Shown here piece after piece: positions 36,410 through 45,907 of a stretch of DNA of 64,000 nucleotides. The notes below the pieces were generated by a model. That model was not told where the DNA came from, made no database searches, and worked only from the letters and a program-made list of their open reading frames with translations. A program made the position numbers and the translations under genes. Origin of the DNA: Idiomarina sp. (GTDB taxonomy: Bacteria; Pseudomonadota; Gammaproteobacteria; Enterobacterales; Alteromonadaceae); NCBI GenBank assembly GCA_020831965.1, contig JAFIFP010000007.1:310001-374000 (forward strand), read 5' to 3'. The stretch's first letter is position 1. Each line of letters begins with the position of its first letter.

Positions 36410-37084
36410 TTGAGCTCAGGTACTGATTGGAAATTTTACGCGGCTGTATCGACCTGCCTGTTTTTAGCGGGGACTGTCATAGGAGCTACATTGAGCATAG
36501 ATGCAGAAAGCATCGCTTTGGTAGCCAGTTTAGTGACCGCTTTTGGAACTGTTTTATTGGGTATTGCAGCTATTTATGGAGTTAGCAACTGGTACAACCA
36601 ACAACAATTCTTAAAAAGGGGAGAGAGAGCAGAGAAAGCTTTGAAAGCAATGGCGTCTATCAGTCAACCGGCTGAAAGAATTCTGGCATATACTCGAAGC
36701 CACAGACCCTTACCGCCTGAAGCTCCAGCAAATCAGATCATGTCTTGGGGTACTTTAACAAAAAATAGGTTTATTAAAGTAGTTCAAGCTGCAACTGAGA
36801 TAAAAGAGCAATTAACCGTCGCGAAGCAGTTGCTAATCTGGTTCGAAAATGACTCAATAAAGGGAAATATCTCCTCAATGCTCGAACACTCGGAAATGGT
36901 ATTATTTGCAGCGTCTATGTTTTGGGATCCTAGCGATGCAGATACGCTATCCTTCGAGAATAGAGAGGAACAAGGAATAGCTAACGCTATGATAAAGGAG
37001 CTCTTAGATTCGACACCAAAGCTGATCGAAGCTCACTCATCTATTCAAAGATTTCTCATTCCACTTGCTGAATTAAAAAGGTAG
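36410..37084 (+). CDS. Membrane protein of unknown function, first of a two-gene cassette at the prophage end
   Basis: A 224-residue protein with two hydrophobic segments (about residues 8-26 and 34-56) and a long helical cytoplasmic part rich in charged residues (RGERAEKALKAMASIS onward). I do not recognise the family. The start is TTG at 36410, with GGAGG only four bases upstream. It reads on the plus strand, opposite to all other visible phage genes, and lies between the attachment site and the tail genes, a common place for phage cargo (morons). The second gene starts 4 bp after its stop. A role in defence or superinfection exclusion is only a guess from location and membrane topology. 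Confidence 0.75.
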   Translation: MSSGTDWKFYAAVSTCLFLAGTVIGATLSIDAESIALVASLVTAFGTVLLGIAAIYGVSNWYNQQQFLKRGERAEKALKAMASISQPAERILAYTRSHRPLPPEAPANQIMSWGTLTKNRFIKVVQAATEIKEQLTVAKQLLIWFENDSIKGNISSMLEHSEMVLFAASMFWDPSDADTLSFENREEQGIANAMIKELLDSTPKLIEAHSSIQRFLIPLAELKR

Positions 37085-37088
37085 CAGT

Positions 37089-37727
37089 ATGGAACTGAGC
37101 GAACACGTCCCAGAACGCCGAAATTTAACAGTTATTTCACTAGCGTTCATCGCCTATTATTTCGGGGGCGGTGAATTAGTCGGAGATAAACTTCACTTGG
37201 GTGTAGTCAGTGCTGAATTTTCTAATGCGAAATTTTTAGCAATCATGGCGTGGATCATATTCGGTTGGACAATCTGGAGGTTTTGGGTTGTGACCAGAAA
37301 CCAACTCATAGTCAGCTTGAACAGAGAGTTGAAGGACGAATTCTTCTTCAATAAGTATCTTGCCATCGCAGAAGAACTCATCAGCAAATCAGATGACTCG
37401 AATACAGCACCACAGAAAATATCAGTCACGGGGGTGCGGGTCGCACGATTTATGATTAACATTGATGTCTCACTATCACTAAAGCATGGCGCAGGATTCC
37501 ATGTGAGTAATTTAGGTGAACAGCATAAGTTACTTCATTACGATTGCTACATTACTCGAGGTACCAGCGCTCTGACTATATCTTTTCGAAGTCCCCTATG
37601 GTTCAAGTACTCATTACCTACCTTGATTCGATTAGTGACATGCTATCCAACAACCGCTTCAATATTCGCTCCCTACACTCTCGCTGGACTTGCGCTACTG
37701 GGTGGGCTTCTTTCATTAATAAACTGA
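37089..37727 (+). CDS. Membrane protein of unknown function, second of the prophage-end cassette
   Basis: A 212-residue protein with hydrophobic segments near residues 13-30, 48-70 and 190-211 and a soluble domain between the second and third (RELKDEFFFNKYLAIAEE and later beta-rich parts). The family is unknown. It is 4 bp downstream of the partner gene and clearly in one transcript with it. Base composition is AT-rich, like the partner and unlike the tail genes, which suggests separate acquisition. It ends convergent with the small tail-end gene at 37753. Confidence 0.75.
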   Translation: MELSEHVPERRNLTVISLAFIAYYFGGGELVGDKLHLGVVSAEFSNAKFLAIMAWIIFGWTIWRFWVVTRNQLIVSLNRELKDEFFFNKYLAIAEELISKSDDSNTAPQKISVTGVRVARFMINIDVSLSLKHGAGFHVSNLGEQHKLLHYDCYITRGTSALTISFRSPLWFKYSLPTLIRLVTCYPTTASIFAPYTLAGLALLGGLLSLIN

Positions 37728-37752
37728 AGTTCTGAGTAGGGTAATGTCCGCA

Positions 37753-38097
37753 TCAACTTTGCTGCAGATGATGAACTTGAAAATGCTGCTCACACAGCTC
37801 GATCAGGTTCGTGTTCTCGTCGACAACTGCTTCCGAGAAGTACAACCAATCATTGCCTTCGTGCGAAAAGATTAACGGCTCCTTGCCGTCATCTTTTGCC
37901 TGAGCGTTGGTCCAGTAGCAAACGTTGTAGTTCACTGTACAGTGACTGCTCTCACTCTGCTCGTAGTCATGAGAGCCAACATTTAGCGTTGACTCCTTGC
38001 TCTGGCTCTTATTGAACGATACCTGACGAATACAAAAAACAGGATCGGTATGTGTGATGCCGTGACGATCGACGTAAGTACCTTGAAACTGAATCAT
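37753..38097 (-). CDS. Hypothetical phage protein, last gene of the late region
   Basis: A 114-residue soluble protein, acidic at its C-terminus, with three cysteines and no signal peptide or membrane segment. I do not recognise the family. Its start overlaps the stop of the upstream gene at 38097, and it is the last minus-strand gene before the convergent cargo pair. It may be a small tail-associated or cytosolic accessory protein. The coupling supports a real gene. Confidence 0.6.
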   Translation of the reverse strand: MIQFQGTYVDRHGITHTDPVFCIRQVSFNKSQSKESTLNVGSHDYEQSESSHCTVNYNVCYWTNAQAKDDGKEPLIFSHEGNDWLYFSEAVVDENTNLIELCEQHFQVHHLQQS

Positions 38098-38336
38098 TAT
38101 GCTTTCCCCCGTGGTGTTCTTTTGCGACGAGTGCCAGACTGTTCCTTCAAAGATCTAACCGCATCAAGCACATCTTCATAAGCAAAGCCTTTCTCTCCAT
38201 CTGGCTTTAGCCCCGCTGCCTTTGCAATTTGCGCGAGTAAGTTATCTCGCACCCGAATTTGTCCTTCTAAGTGACTGCGAAGATCATAGATTTCAGCCTT
38301 GAGTTGTAGGCTCTGATCATATTCAGCTTTGTTCAT
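38097..38336 (-). CDS. Small hypothetical phage protein, helical with basic tail
   Basis: A 79-residue protein, helical (KAEYDQSLQLKAEIYDLRSH) with a basic C-terminus (TRRKRTPRGKA). I do not recognise it. ATG 38336 has GAGG upstream and fits better than the GTG or ATG of the longer 83-residue frame. It lies between a putative tail protein and a hypothetical gene, with the downstream stop/start touching. Role unknown. Confidence 0.6.
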   Translation of the reverse strand: MNKAEYDQSLQLKAEIYDLRSHLEGQIRVRDNLLAQIAKAAGLKPDGEKGFAYEDVLDAVRSLKEQSGTRRKRTPRGKA

Positions 38337-38387
38337 GTGCTGCCTCATTTCTGTGTGGTTTAGAAAATACGTTAATTATCTGATTAC

Positions 38388-39644
38388 TTACTCGAGCCCG
38401 GCCGTGCCAATATTCAGGTTGTACCCCATCGCTATTGGCGTTATTGACTGGGCTGTATTGCTTTGATTTCGCACCTCGACCTCAACCGTTCCAGCAACGG
38501 TGCCGTTGGTTTGAGCAGAGAATGATGAATCTAGAAAGAAAAAGCTTCTTTGTGCGAAGCTACCCCAAGTCGACCAGGTATTGGCGGCGAGCGTAGTTTG
38601 GTTTCCAATGCTTCCAACTCTGCCCACCACGGTTACTCCAGATGGAGTGTTTACAGGTATAAAGCGCCAACGGAATTCGAGCAATCGAGCTGCCTGTCCG
38701 TAACCTATCTCCGGATTCCCATCTGGCCGGCTTTCATTCATAGCCCAGTCAAAGGTGTGTTGCTGAACGATAGATGGGTCGATATTTTCTGAACGAACCG
38801 CGTCTCGCTCTACCCAGTACACAAAGTGATGGGCACCGAAGAAGCTTCTGAGACTTAGCTCATTCGTCGTAGAAATCGCGTTGTTCTCTGGGATATTAGG
38901 AACTAGGAGACCGCTTCGTCGATAACTCGTCAAACGAGTAAAGGCTCCTGATGCTGCACCAGCTCCGAAGAATTCTTTTAATGCACGAGTAGAAACGCCA
39001 GCACTTTCACTGAATCCGGAAGGTATCTTGAAAGAGTCATTACCCGCACCGGCTGTTGTGACCGTCCAAGAGTCGCTGACACCATTGAGATCTAGAGTCA
39101 TCGTTCTTGGTTGGCCAAGAACCGGATTTGAGCGCATCCGACAAACTATTTTGTCACCATTGTTTACCGTCCTAGATATCGCGCTAAATGCCCCTCCATT
39201 AACACTAAATGCGCCCTCTGAACCAATAGGAATTGAAGCGCTCGCAGTGATACCTACATTGATTCCTGACACGGTAATTTCGTTCGATACATATAAATTG
39301 TTTGGTGCAACGTTGACCAAGTTGTTTAGCGTGAATTGATTCGGTGTCGCATTATTCACGTTGATAGTTAACGCTGGCCCAGTCCAACTAGGTGTTGCGT
39401 TAGTTACAGTGAAAACCCCCGAAGTGTTTACTGTCCGAACTTCTTGGTCAAAAGGGAAATTAAGGACGATAAGACCTGTCGGAGTAAACAAGTTAGCCGG
39501 TGGATCTAGGCTTATTGGATCAAAACCACCATCATTTGATTGATAGATGAGGGTAATCGTATCGCCAACATTTGCGTTTATGGAGGATGGTGTAGCGGTA
39601 AGAGAGCCAAACTGAACATTCAAGTTAACATTGAAGTTAGCCAT
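38388..39644 (-). CDS. Putative distal tail protein with beta-rich repeats
   Basis: A 418-residue beta-rich protein with Ig-like character in its first 200 residues (PSSINANVGDTITLIYQSND; AFSVNGGAFSAISRTVNNGD) and no signal peptide. The C-terminal half contains SLRSFFGAHHFVYWVERDAV and many aromatic strands. Position directly after the tail-tip gene (8-bp overlap) suggests a tail fibre, receptor-binding or decoration protein. That is inference; no named family was recognised. Confidence 0.65.
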   Translation of the reverse strand: MANFNVNLNVQFGSLTATPSSINANVGDTITLIYQSNDGGFDPISLDPPANLFTPTGLIVLNFPFDQEVRTVNTSGVFTVTNATPSWTGPALTINVNNATPNQFTLNNLVNVAPNNLYVSNEITVSGINVGITASASIPIGSEGAFSVNGGAFSAISRTVNNGDKIVCRMRSNPVLGQPRTMTLDLNGVSDSWTVTTAGAGNDSFKIPSGFSESAGVSTRALKEFFGAGAASGAFTRLTSYRRSGLLVPNIPENNAISTTNELSLRSFFGAHHFVYWVERDAVRSENIDPSIVQQHTFDWAMNESRPDGNPEIGYGQAARLLEFRWRFIPVNTPSGVTVVGRVGSIGNQTTLAANTWSTWGSFAQRSFFFLDSSFSAQTNGTVAGTVEVEVRNQSNTAQSITPIAMGYNLNIGTAGLE

Positions 39645-42600
39645 TCACCACTCGTCCTAGTTGGGCCTCAAGTCTTTCGATACGATCCATTGCATGAGCG
39701 AAAGCTGCATATAATTCAGGAACCAGTTGCCCACTGGATAGACTGTCAGGACGACCCTTTTCATCGAAGGTGACTGGCTCGCGCAGGACCTCTGCAACGT
39801 CCTCAGCAATCAACCAACGCTGTCTTCTGCGCTCCTTGTTCTCTTTGTAGTGTCCCACCGAAACACCCTTCCGCCCAATTCGCCGCACGTTATCAGCAGC
39901 TTTGGATGGTGGAATATGTTGCTCAATGTTCTTGTAGCGCCGAGACGATAAGGTGTCTAGGTCGAAGACGTGTAAAACACCATCAAAATTTAATCGAGCA
40001 GATGAGCTCGTGGGAGATGCGGTGCCGCCATAAAAACGTCCGGGAGAGCGTGAGCCTCCGGAGACAATTAAGCCTCCGTCACACAAAGTTAATCCGTCAC
40101 CTCGAACCTCTAGACCAATATCAGAAGCATTGTAAGCCTTAAATAGGCTGCGCCCTGAAGAATTTGTTCCCATCGTGACGGCAAGAGCCAAAGCACCGTT
40201 TCCAGGATTATTCGCATTAATAAAGACAGATGGAACGGAGGTTGTTCCTCCTTGCCCCATAATAACTCGATTAGAAAACGTATTTATCCCGGTAAAGGTT
40301 TGATTTTGGTTTAGAACAGCTAGTTCGTTATATGTACCGTTATGACCACTTATCCAAGCTCTATCACCTGAAGTCCCTACCAGTAGCGATGAATAGTTAG
40401 AGGCCGCGCTTCTAAATAATAAAAATCCTCCGTTTGCTGGAACGTTTGAAGCGCTTCCGCCCAACCAGTACATTCCTGAGTTATCTAAAGAAAGAACGTT
40501 GCCGTTAAATGTATCTCTCTCAGTACTGACTAAGCGAGCGTTAGTGAGAATGTTGGAAGATTGCAGTACAACAGAGTTAGGAAGCCTGTTTACATTTAAC
40601 GTACCACTAGAAACATTCGAAGCATTTAGATTAGTCAGGCCTGAGCCATTACCCGAATAATTCCCTTGCGTCAGGTTAAGGCCTCCAGAACTTAAAACCA
40701 TGTCTGAAGTGGTATTTCTACCAAAAGTTATAGTCTGAGTTTGCCCATCAAGTTCTATCCCAAGCATATAATTGGTCGCACTAATAGAACACTGCATTCC
40801 AATTCTAGTAGCGTGAGTTGAATTTGGGTTGTTAGCAGACCAAAACCTAGCTGACATACTGGGTAAAGCATTCCCAGTAGGTGCTCTAAAAAGAATATCA
40901 GCTTCGGCCCAACCACTTTGCGCTCTATGGTTGATTTCAATAGGTGTTCTGTTTTGGCTAGAATTTGGATAAGCCCAATTAGTTCCTTGAGTAAACGTTT
41001 TACTGCCAATAATTGTTTGGGTTGTATTCGTTAGAACCGCAGTGCTCGGCAATCTTCCTGCATCTATAGTTCCGCTAGAAATGCTTGAAGCGCTCAAATT
41101 CGTAATACCAGAGCCATTGCCAGATGCAACTCCAGACCAAGAAATAGCGCCAGAAGTGGTTATCGTTAATTGGTTTGGGCTACCGGCCGTACCAATATTG
41201 AAATCGCCGTTGGCTGCTTTCCATATTCTATGGGCTATGGGATTAGAACTCGTAATTCCAATTCCGTTACCGACACCATCACCATTTTGGAGAATTCGAA
41301 GCACTCCAGAAGTACCTACACCTACACCACCATCAACGATAACTGTGTTTGAGAATGTGTTGTTGCCAGTAAAAATCTGATTAGCAGCAAGCCTTGCAAT
41401 AGTGTTGGGGATTCTCGCATCAGCAAAGGTTCCTGCAGTAACCTTGCTTGCATTCAGATTTGGAATTCGAGCGTCAGCTAACGTACCACTTGTAATATCA
41501 CCCGCAGCGTGGGTATGACTCGCTGGCGGAAACGCTGCGCGCGTGTCGATGCCTGATCTCGATACCAGACTTACTGGCGACGTTCCGTTACCAACAAGCA
41601 CTGCGTTGGCCGTCAGCGTTGGGTGTCCGGTACCACCCTTCGCTACGGAAACTGGTGCCAATGTGAGCGAGCGGTTTGGTGAGCTTCCTGAAACTAAGAA
41701 GTCACTGCTGACACTATCAAACGGTTTGTCTTGAATTTCATCCCAGTCCAGCATCACGGTAATTCCATCGTCGGACTGAATACTTTCACTTGCGGCCGCG
41801 GTTACGAATCCATTAGGAATGGGTGTGCCGGTGATTGCTGTAATGTGGAGTTCATAGCTAACCGCAATATCATCCGGAGGAGTGAACGTGGTATCCAGTG
41901 CAGCGCTGATGGCCACACTATAAATGGTCTTGCCTCCCCCACTATCTTCCGGCGTGACAGTTCCTGTTATCGTGACTTCTGTGTTGCCACCAAAGGACAA
42001 CCAGGTACCGGTCGACGTTTCACGAATGCGAACTTTAACTGTCGGAGCTGGAGGCGGAGAACCGCTTCCGGACACAAGCGTATTACCGCCAATGTTAAAA
42101 GACACATGGTTCTCGAATCCTCCGGAGTTATATCCACCCAAAGAAGTCGCACCAACGCCGGAAGAAAAGTTTCTAGTTCCCGATACCGAGCCACCGGTCG
42201 TTTCTGCATCGGGATTACGGCGAACCAGCGTCCGGAGGAAGTCTGGCCGCAAGTGGTTATCCTGAACCCAGCCGAACGGAACTGACAACTCATCTCGCAC
42301 TGTCAATGTATCCAGCACTGCGTCACCACCCTGCAGCCTGTTGGCATCCAGCGTACGGATCCGTGCTTCATTGATGAACGTAATACCGTCCTCAACAACT
42401 AACGGAAAATCGCCAGCGTCCTCGAGGTCATCTTCTGGATTGTTAAGAAACCCAATTTGGTTTGCAGAGAAGTAAATCTTCGACCCTTCGATTTCGTCTG
42501 CCAGCATTCCAAACCCGGCGACGACACCATTAGTGCTTACGCGAACGGTTCTTTGCGTTCTGAGTGCTCCAGTCTCTTCGTAGATGTAACTTTTAATCGT

Positions 42601-44751
42601 CTCATCGTAGGCAGAAATCTTGCCATCGATGACGCCGCCGATTTGTGACACCTGATGAATCAGGCCTTCCTCGGGATCGTCAATGAGGTCGATGCGCGCT
42701 CTCAATTCTTGGGTAAGGGCCGCATCCGGAATGGCGCCGTCCAGCACATCGATGATCCGTTCCGGAGCCTTCAAAGTCTTTGTTTGAACGGATATCCATT
42801 CACTAACACCTAGGGCATTTCGAGTTCTTGCAAACACCCAGTAGTCTTTATCACTACTTAAAGACGCAACCAGCACACTGGTACCGGACGTGCTCATGAA
42901 CGCTTCAGCTCGATCGCTCGTCTCGGAAACCTCAATATCAAATGTCGTGTTGTACGCCGCACCGGTGAGCTTCGGCATCACTTGTAATGTGAAGTTATCT
43001 GGCACTACTACAATGGAAGAAGGCGCAACTGGTAACGCGACAGTGAATGTCACGATCGCATCATCGGAAGAGTATCCGGAATTGCTCAGCGCGCTGATGC
43101 GGATTCGATAGTTACCAATATCAAGGCGCGGAAGAACAAATGTTTCGGCTGGGCGAGTATCAGAAAGGACTTCTAACCAGTTGCTCTCCGACTGCACTTC
43201 GACGACAACGCGATAAGTTCTAACGAAGGTATCCGCTTCGTGCTGCCAGCGCACGAGACCTGTTGTGCTCAACGTCGAATCAAACTCAATCGCAACGTTT
43301 GTTGGTGCACTTAAATTCCAAGGGTCTCCCAAGTTTGTTGCCGGCTCGCGCTGGTTATACTCGAGTACTGACCAAGGATAAATGTCATCAAAGTGAGCGG
43401 TGAGGTTCAGGCGTAGCTGGTCGCTCTTGTCACTAACCATTTCCTGTACACGGAACTTTCTTTGCACCCAGCCACGATTCGGATCCGTGAAATCAATAAT
43501 GCTGCTCGGTAGTATCTTGCTCGTCTTTGAACTTCTCCGGATCGTAATCTCCAGAGGACTCGCGTCACGCGAAAGGCGCGCAAGTACTTTAGCCATTTGC
43601 ATCGCTTCAGCTGGAGATTTGATAGTGTCGATGGTTACTGAGTGACGCAGAGGAACATTGTTATCCTCTTCTAACCATTGTTGATACAGCGGATCATCTA
43701 CCTCTGGATAGCTAACCTCATCATTCTCATAGCCCAAAGCGGGATTTCTAAAACGCACCGTTACCTGGTTGTAGCGACTCGACTTAGTCTGAGACTTGCT
43801 AATGACTTCGCCGATAACGTCATCAGAGACAATGGAACAAATGGAAGGACCTGCATCTTCGATAACAAGGTTAAGCTGGCCAGCGGTCGGAGGGAGATAG
43901 CCTCTACAACTCGAAAGGAGCGTTCGGGTATTTTCGAGTATGGAGTTTTCAGTGTTAAGGGTCGTGTTGCAGGTAAACAGGGGAACTGTCTTTGTCTCAG
44001 GAGCAATAGGAGAGCATATGGTTTGCCGGGTTTCGGTATCGTATTCACAGCGCTCACGATGCACTGTGATTTGATTACCTTGGTCACACCGATCAGCCGC
44101 CAGCGCGAACAATGATGCATTCAGCCTAGAGGAATGATAGCCCTTTCCAAAGCGCTGATTTGTCAAATAATCCCACGTATGCAGCGCGGGGTTTTCGGTC
44201 CATTTCACAACGTCGTCGCGGATATCAAGAACCTTTCTACCCCGTAACGTGACGGTTACTTGTGGATCCTGCCCGCGCCATACCTTCTGATCACGATCCC
44301 GCTCGTAACGCACGTAAAGCAGTGCAGTCCCACGGCACCGATGATTGACCGACCAAAGCCCGTTGGTCTCGGAGACTAAGTCTGGAAAAGCTTGCTGGTC
44401 ATCTGTACCGGGTAGCCACTGAATTCGATGCCACTGCCCGCCGCCTCGTTTCGTAAAACGGCTATCCGAGGAGATAACCTTATCGAAGTAAACCTCTTCA
44501 ACAGCATCAATTTCACCTTCACCAATTTCATAGACCACATGAAGGTACTGATTCTTACTGGAGCCATCAGTGACATGCTTGAAGATCGGTCGCGCTTGAA
44601 TGTTATCCCGACCATAGACAACTCGAATTGGCCCATCAGTTCGAGTGACGTCTATCTCAACTCCATTTTTCCTGCCATCCGGCATGGGTACGAGCCAAGA
44701 GATAACCGTTCCAACAACTCTCCTGAGTGGTCTAAATAGGCCCTTAATCAC
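39637..44751 (-). CDS. Tail-tip/host specificity protein (lambda J-like) fused to a tail fibre and C-terminal S74 chaperone
   Basis: A 1,704-residue structural protein at the tip of the tail. The N-terminal third matches the central tail hub of J-like proteins (YGRDNIQARPIFKHVTDGSS; NRGWVQRKFRVQEMVSDKSD). Fibronectin-III-like segments lie at about residues 480-670, and a coiled region (EGLIHQVSQIGGVIDG) follows. After about residue 1,000 it turns into a repetitive fibre with SSGTLADARIPNLNASKVTA-type repeats. The end is a Peptidase_S74 intramolecular chaperone (SSRRYKNIEQHIPPS) that trimerises the fibre and then cleaves itself. It should decide host range. Confidence 0.88.
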   Translation of the reverse strand: MIKGLFRPLRRVVGTVISWLVPMPDGRKNGVEIDVTRTDGPIRVVYGRDNIQARPIFKHVTDGSSKNQYLHVVYEIGEGEIDAVEEVYFDKVISSDSRFTKRGGGQWHRIQWLPGTDDQQAFPDLVSETNGLWSVNHRCRGTALLYVRYERDRDQKVWRGQDPQVTVTLRGRKVLDIRDDVVKWTENPALHTWDYLTNQRFGKGYHSSRLNASLFALAADRCDQGNQITVHRERCEYDTETRQTICSPIAPETKTVPLFTCNTTLNTENSILENTRTLLSSCRGYLPPTAGQLNLVIEDAGPSICSIVSDDVIGEVISKSQTKSSRYNQVTVRFRNPALGYENDEVSYPEVDDPLYQQWLEEDNNVPLRHSVTIDTIKSPAEAMQMAKVLARLSRDASPLEITIRRSSKTSKILPSSIIDFTDPNRGWVQRKFRVQEMVSDKSDQLRLNLTAHFDDIYPWSVLEYNQREPATNLGDPWNLSAPTNVAIEFDSTLSTTGLVRWQHEADTFVRTYRVVVEVQSESNWLEVLSDTRPAETFVLPRLDIGNYRIRISALSNSGYSSDDAIVTFTVALPVAPSSIVVVPDNFTLQVMPKLTGAAYNTTFDIEVSETSDRAEAFMSTSGTSVLVASLSSDKDYWVFARTRNALGVSEWISVQTKTLKAPERIIDVLDGAIPDAALTQELRARIDLIDDPEEGLIHQVSQIGGVIDGKISAYDETIKSYIYEETGALRTQRTVRVSTNGVVAGFGMLADEIEGSKIYFSANQIGFLNNPEDDLEDAGDFPLVVEDGITFINEARIRTLDANRLQGGDAVLDTLTVRDELSVPFGWVQDNHLRPDFLRTLVRRNPDAETTGGSVSGTRNFSSGVGATSLGGYNSGGFENHVSFNIGGNTLVSGSGSPPPAPTVKVRIRETSTGTWLSFGGNTEVTITGTVTPEDSGGGKTIYSVAISAALDTTFTPPDDIAVSYELHITAITGTPIPNGFVTAAASESIQSDDGITVMLDWDEIQDKPFDSVSSDFLVSGSSPNRSLTLAPVSVAKGGTGHPTLTANAVLVGNGTSPVSLVSRSGIDTRAAFPPASHTHAAGDITSGTLADARIPNLNASKVTAGTFADARIPNTIARLAANQIFTGNNTFSNTVIVDGGVGVGTSGVLRILQNGDGVGNGIGITSSNPIAHRIWKAANGDFNIGTAGSPNQLTITTSGAISWSGVASGNGSGITNLSASSISSGTIDAGRLPSTAVLTNTTQTIIGSKTFTQGTNWAYPNSSQNRTPIEINHRAQSGWAEADILFRAPTGNALPSMSARFWSANNPNSTHATRIGMQCSISATNYMLGIELDGQTQTITFGRNTTSDMVLSSGGLNLTQGNYSGNGSGLTNLNASNVSSGTLNVNRLPNSVVLQSSNILTNARLVSTERDTFNGNVLSLDNSGMYWLGGSASNVPANGGFLLFRSAASNYSSLLVGTSGDRAWISGHNGTYNELAVLNQNQTFTGINTFSNRVIMGQGGTTSVPSVFINANNPGNGALALAVTMGTNSSGRSLFKAYNASDIGLEVRGDGLTLCDGGLIVSGGSRSPGRFYGGTASPTSSSARLNFDGVLHVFDLDTLSSRRYKNIEQHIPPSKAADNVRRIGRKGVSVGHYKENKERRRQRWLIAEDVAEVLREPVTFDEKGRPDSLSSGQLVPELYAAFAHAMDRIERLEAQLGRVVNG

Positions 44752-45299
44752 TCGTCACCCCAAATCACAGGCTTATTCGTATCTGGAGCGAAATCGAAAC
44801 CAAGGTCGCCAGGAAAATAGCGCTGCTGACTTCGCGTTGTGGTGTGGCGTCCATTCTGTGCTTCAAAGTTAGCCCATTCACTGGCAACACTGACAAGAAT
44901 GAATCGACTGGTGTTCTTGCTGTTAATTTGATGATCGATGATGTCCCAGGTGTGCTCATGAATAGGATCGGGAATTAGCTGTCCGTCATCATCGAGATAA
45001 GCAGTCCATTGAGTTACCGGTCGGTTGATTTGCGTTGTTCCCTCAAACTCAGCGATAAGATCTTGATTCACCCCGTCCAGCGTGATGCGACGCTGAGCGA
45101 CACGGATTTCGGTGTTCTTTTTGATTTCATCGAAGTCGAGAATGTAGCCATTGGAGATGTATGTAACACCTCCCCACTGCACGTCATGACCAGCGGTTGT
45201 GAGATGCAATGTAATGTTGGCCAGCGCAAACTTGAACAGCTGACATTTGGGTAAGCGACCGTCGATGGCCGCTTGCACTGCAGGTGTGACGGAGGGCAC
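44748..45299 (-). CDS. Minor tail protein (tail assembly, gpL/K-side equivalent)
   Basis: A 183-residue protein between the tape measure/distal tail genes and the tail-tip gene. It has KCQLFKFALANITLHLTTAG, VQWGGVTYISNGYILDFDEI, a pattern seen in DUF2163-type and similar minor tail proteins of siphoviruses. It overlaps the tail-tip gene by 4 bp (ATGA-type) and meets the previous gene at 45299. It probably helps build the baseplate or hub. The precise family is uncertain. Confidence 0.65.
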   Translation of the reverse strand: MPSVTPAVQAAIDGRLPKCQLFKFALANITLHLTTAGHDVQWGGVTYISNGYILDFDEIKKNTEIRVAQRRITLDGVNQDLIAEFEGTTQINRPVTQWTAYLDDDGQLIPDPIHEHTWDIIDHQINSKNTSRFILVSVASEWANFEAQNGRHTTTRSQQRYFPGDLGFDFAPDTNKPVIWGDE

Positions 45300-45907
45300 T
45301 ATCTCAAATCCTCATACGCATCAATTTCTAGTCTCGTGATTTCTTTGTCATTGCCGCGTACCCTGAACTTGAGCACATCTGGGCGCATGACAAAGCGGCC
45401 AGCACAGTCTCTAACCTTCAATAAGGTGTCCACCGAAACGGCCTCTTTAAGTCCTGGGCGAAAGTAAATCGTGGTTTCACCCGAGCCGTTCGTGTTCGCA
45501 TCTTTGGTGAGGATGTACAGCTTTGTTCTTCCTGCGATCTGGAAGTAATCACCGGCTTTGTGCTGACCGATTACATTCGAAGCGCACTGCTTGAGTTGAA
45601 GAAATTTCTGGCCAGCCGGCGCCGCAGTTCTCACAGCTGGACTTCCTCCCGCCACACCCAAAGGTTTATCGGTGTAGCCGGGCAATACCAGGTCAAACGG
45701 AACGCCCCCAATGAAGTCATGAAGCAGTCCAAACACGCGGCGATGCTCCGGCTTTGTTAGTGGCCATGAGCGAAGGCGAATCTCAAAGCGGTGATGACTG
45801 CTATCTCGGATGTTTTCAACAAGAGTTTCAGACTCAGTTCTCAGCTCTGGAGTGTTGCTATCGAGCTCCAACTGCTCGTTGACAAACTCAATAGGAAAAT
45901 TAGGCAA
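45299..45907 (-). CDS. Distal tail / baseplate protein
   Basis: A roughly 202-residue protein, after the tape measure gene in the usual place of a distal tail protein. It has RFEIRLRSWPLTKPEHRRVF, GGVPFDLVLPGYTDKPLG and a beta-rich C-terminal half (YIFRPG-type and LEIDAYEDLR). I start it at TTG 45907 because GGGGG lies 8 nt upstream and the residues before it overlap the end of the tape measure gene. ATG 45928 is the alternative. The assignment rests on position and general look. Confidence 0.62.
   Translation of the reverse strand: MPNFPIEFVNEQLELDSNTPELRTESETLVENIRDSSHHRFEIRLRSWPLTKPEHRRVFGLLHDFIGGVPFDLVLPGYTDKPLGVAGGSPAVRTAAPAGQKFLQLKQCASNVIGQHKAGDYFQIAGRTKLYILTKDANTNGSGETTIYFRPGLKEAVSVDTLLKVRDCAGRFVMRPDVLKFRVRGNDKEITRLEIDAYEDLR

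Noticed and set aside
40000-42300. Repeated sequence in the tail-tip gene as a possible CRISPR array
   Set aside because: The repeats are protein-level fibre repeats of variable spacing in one long frame; no regular repeat-spacer pattern was seen in the window.
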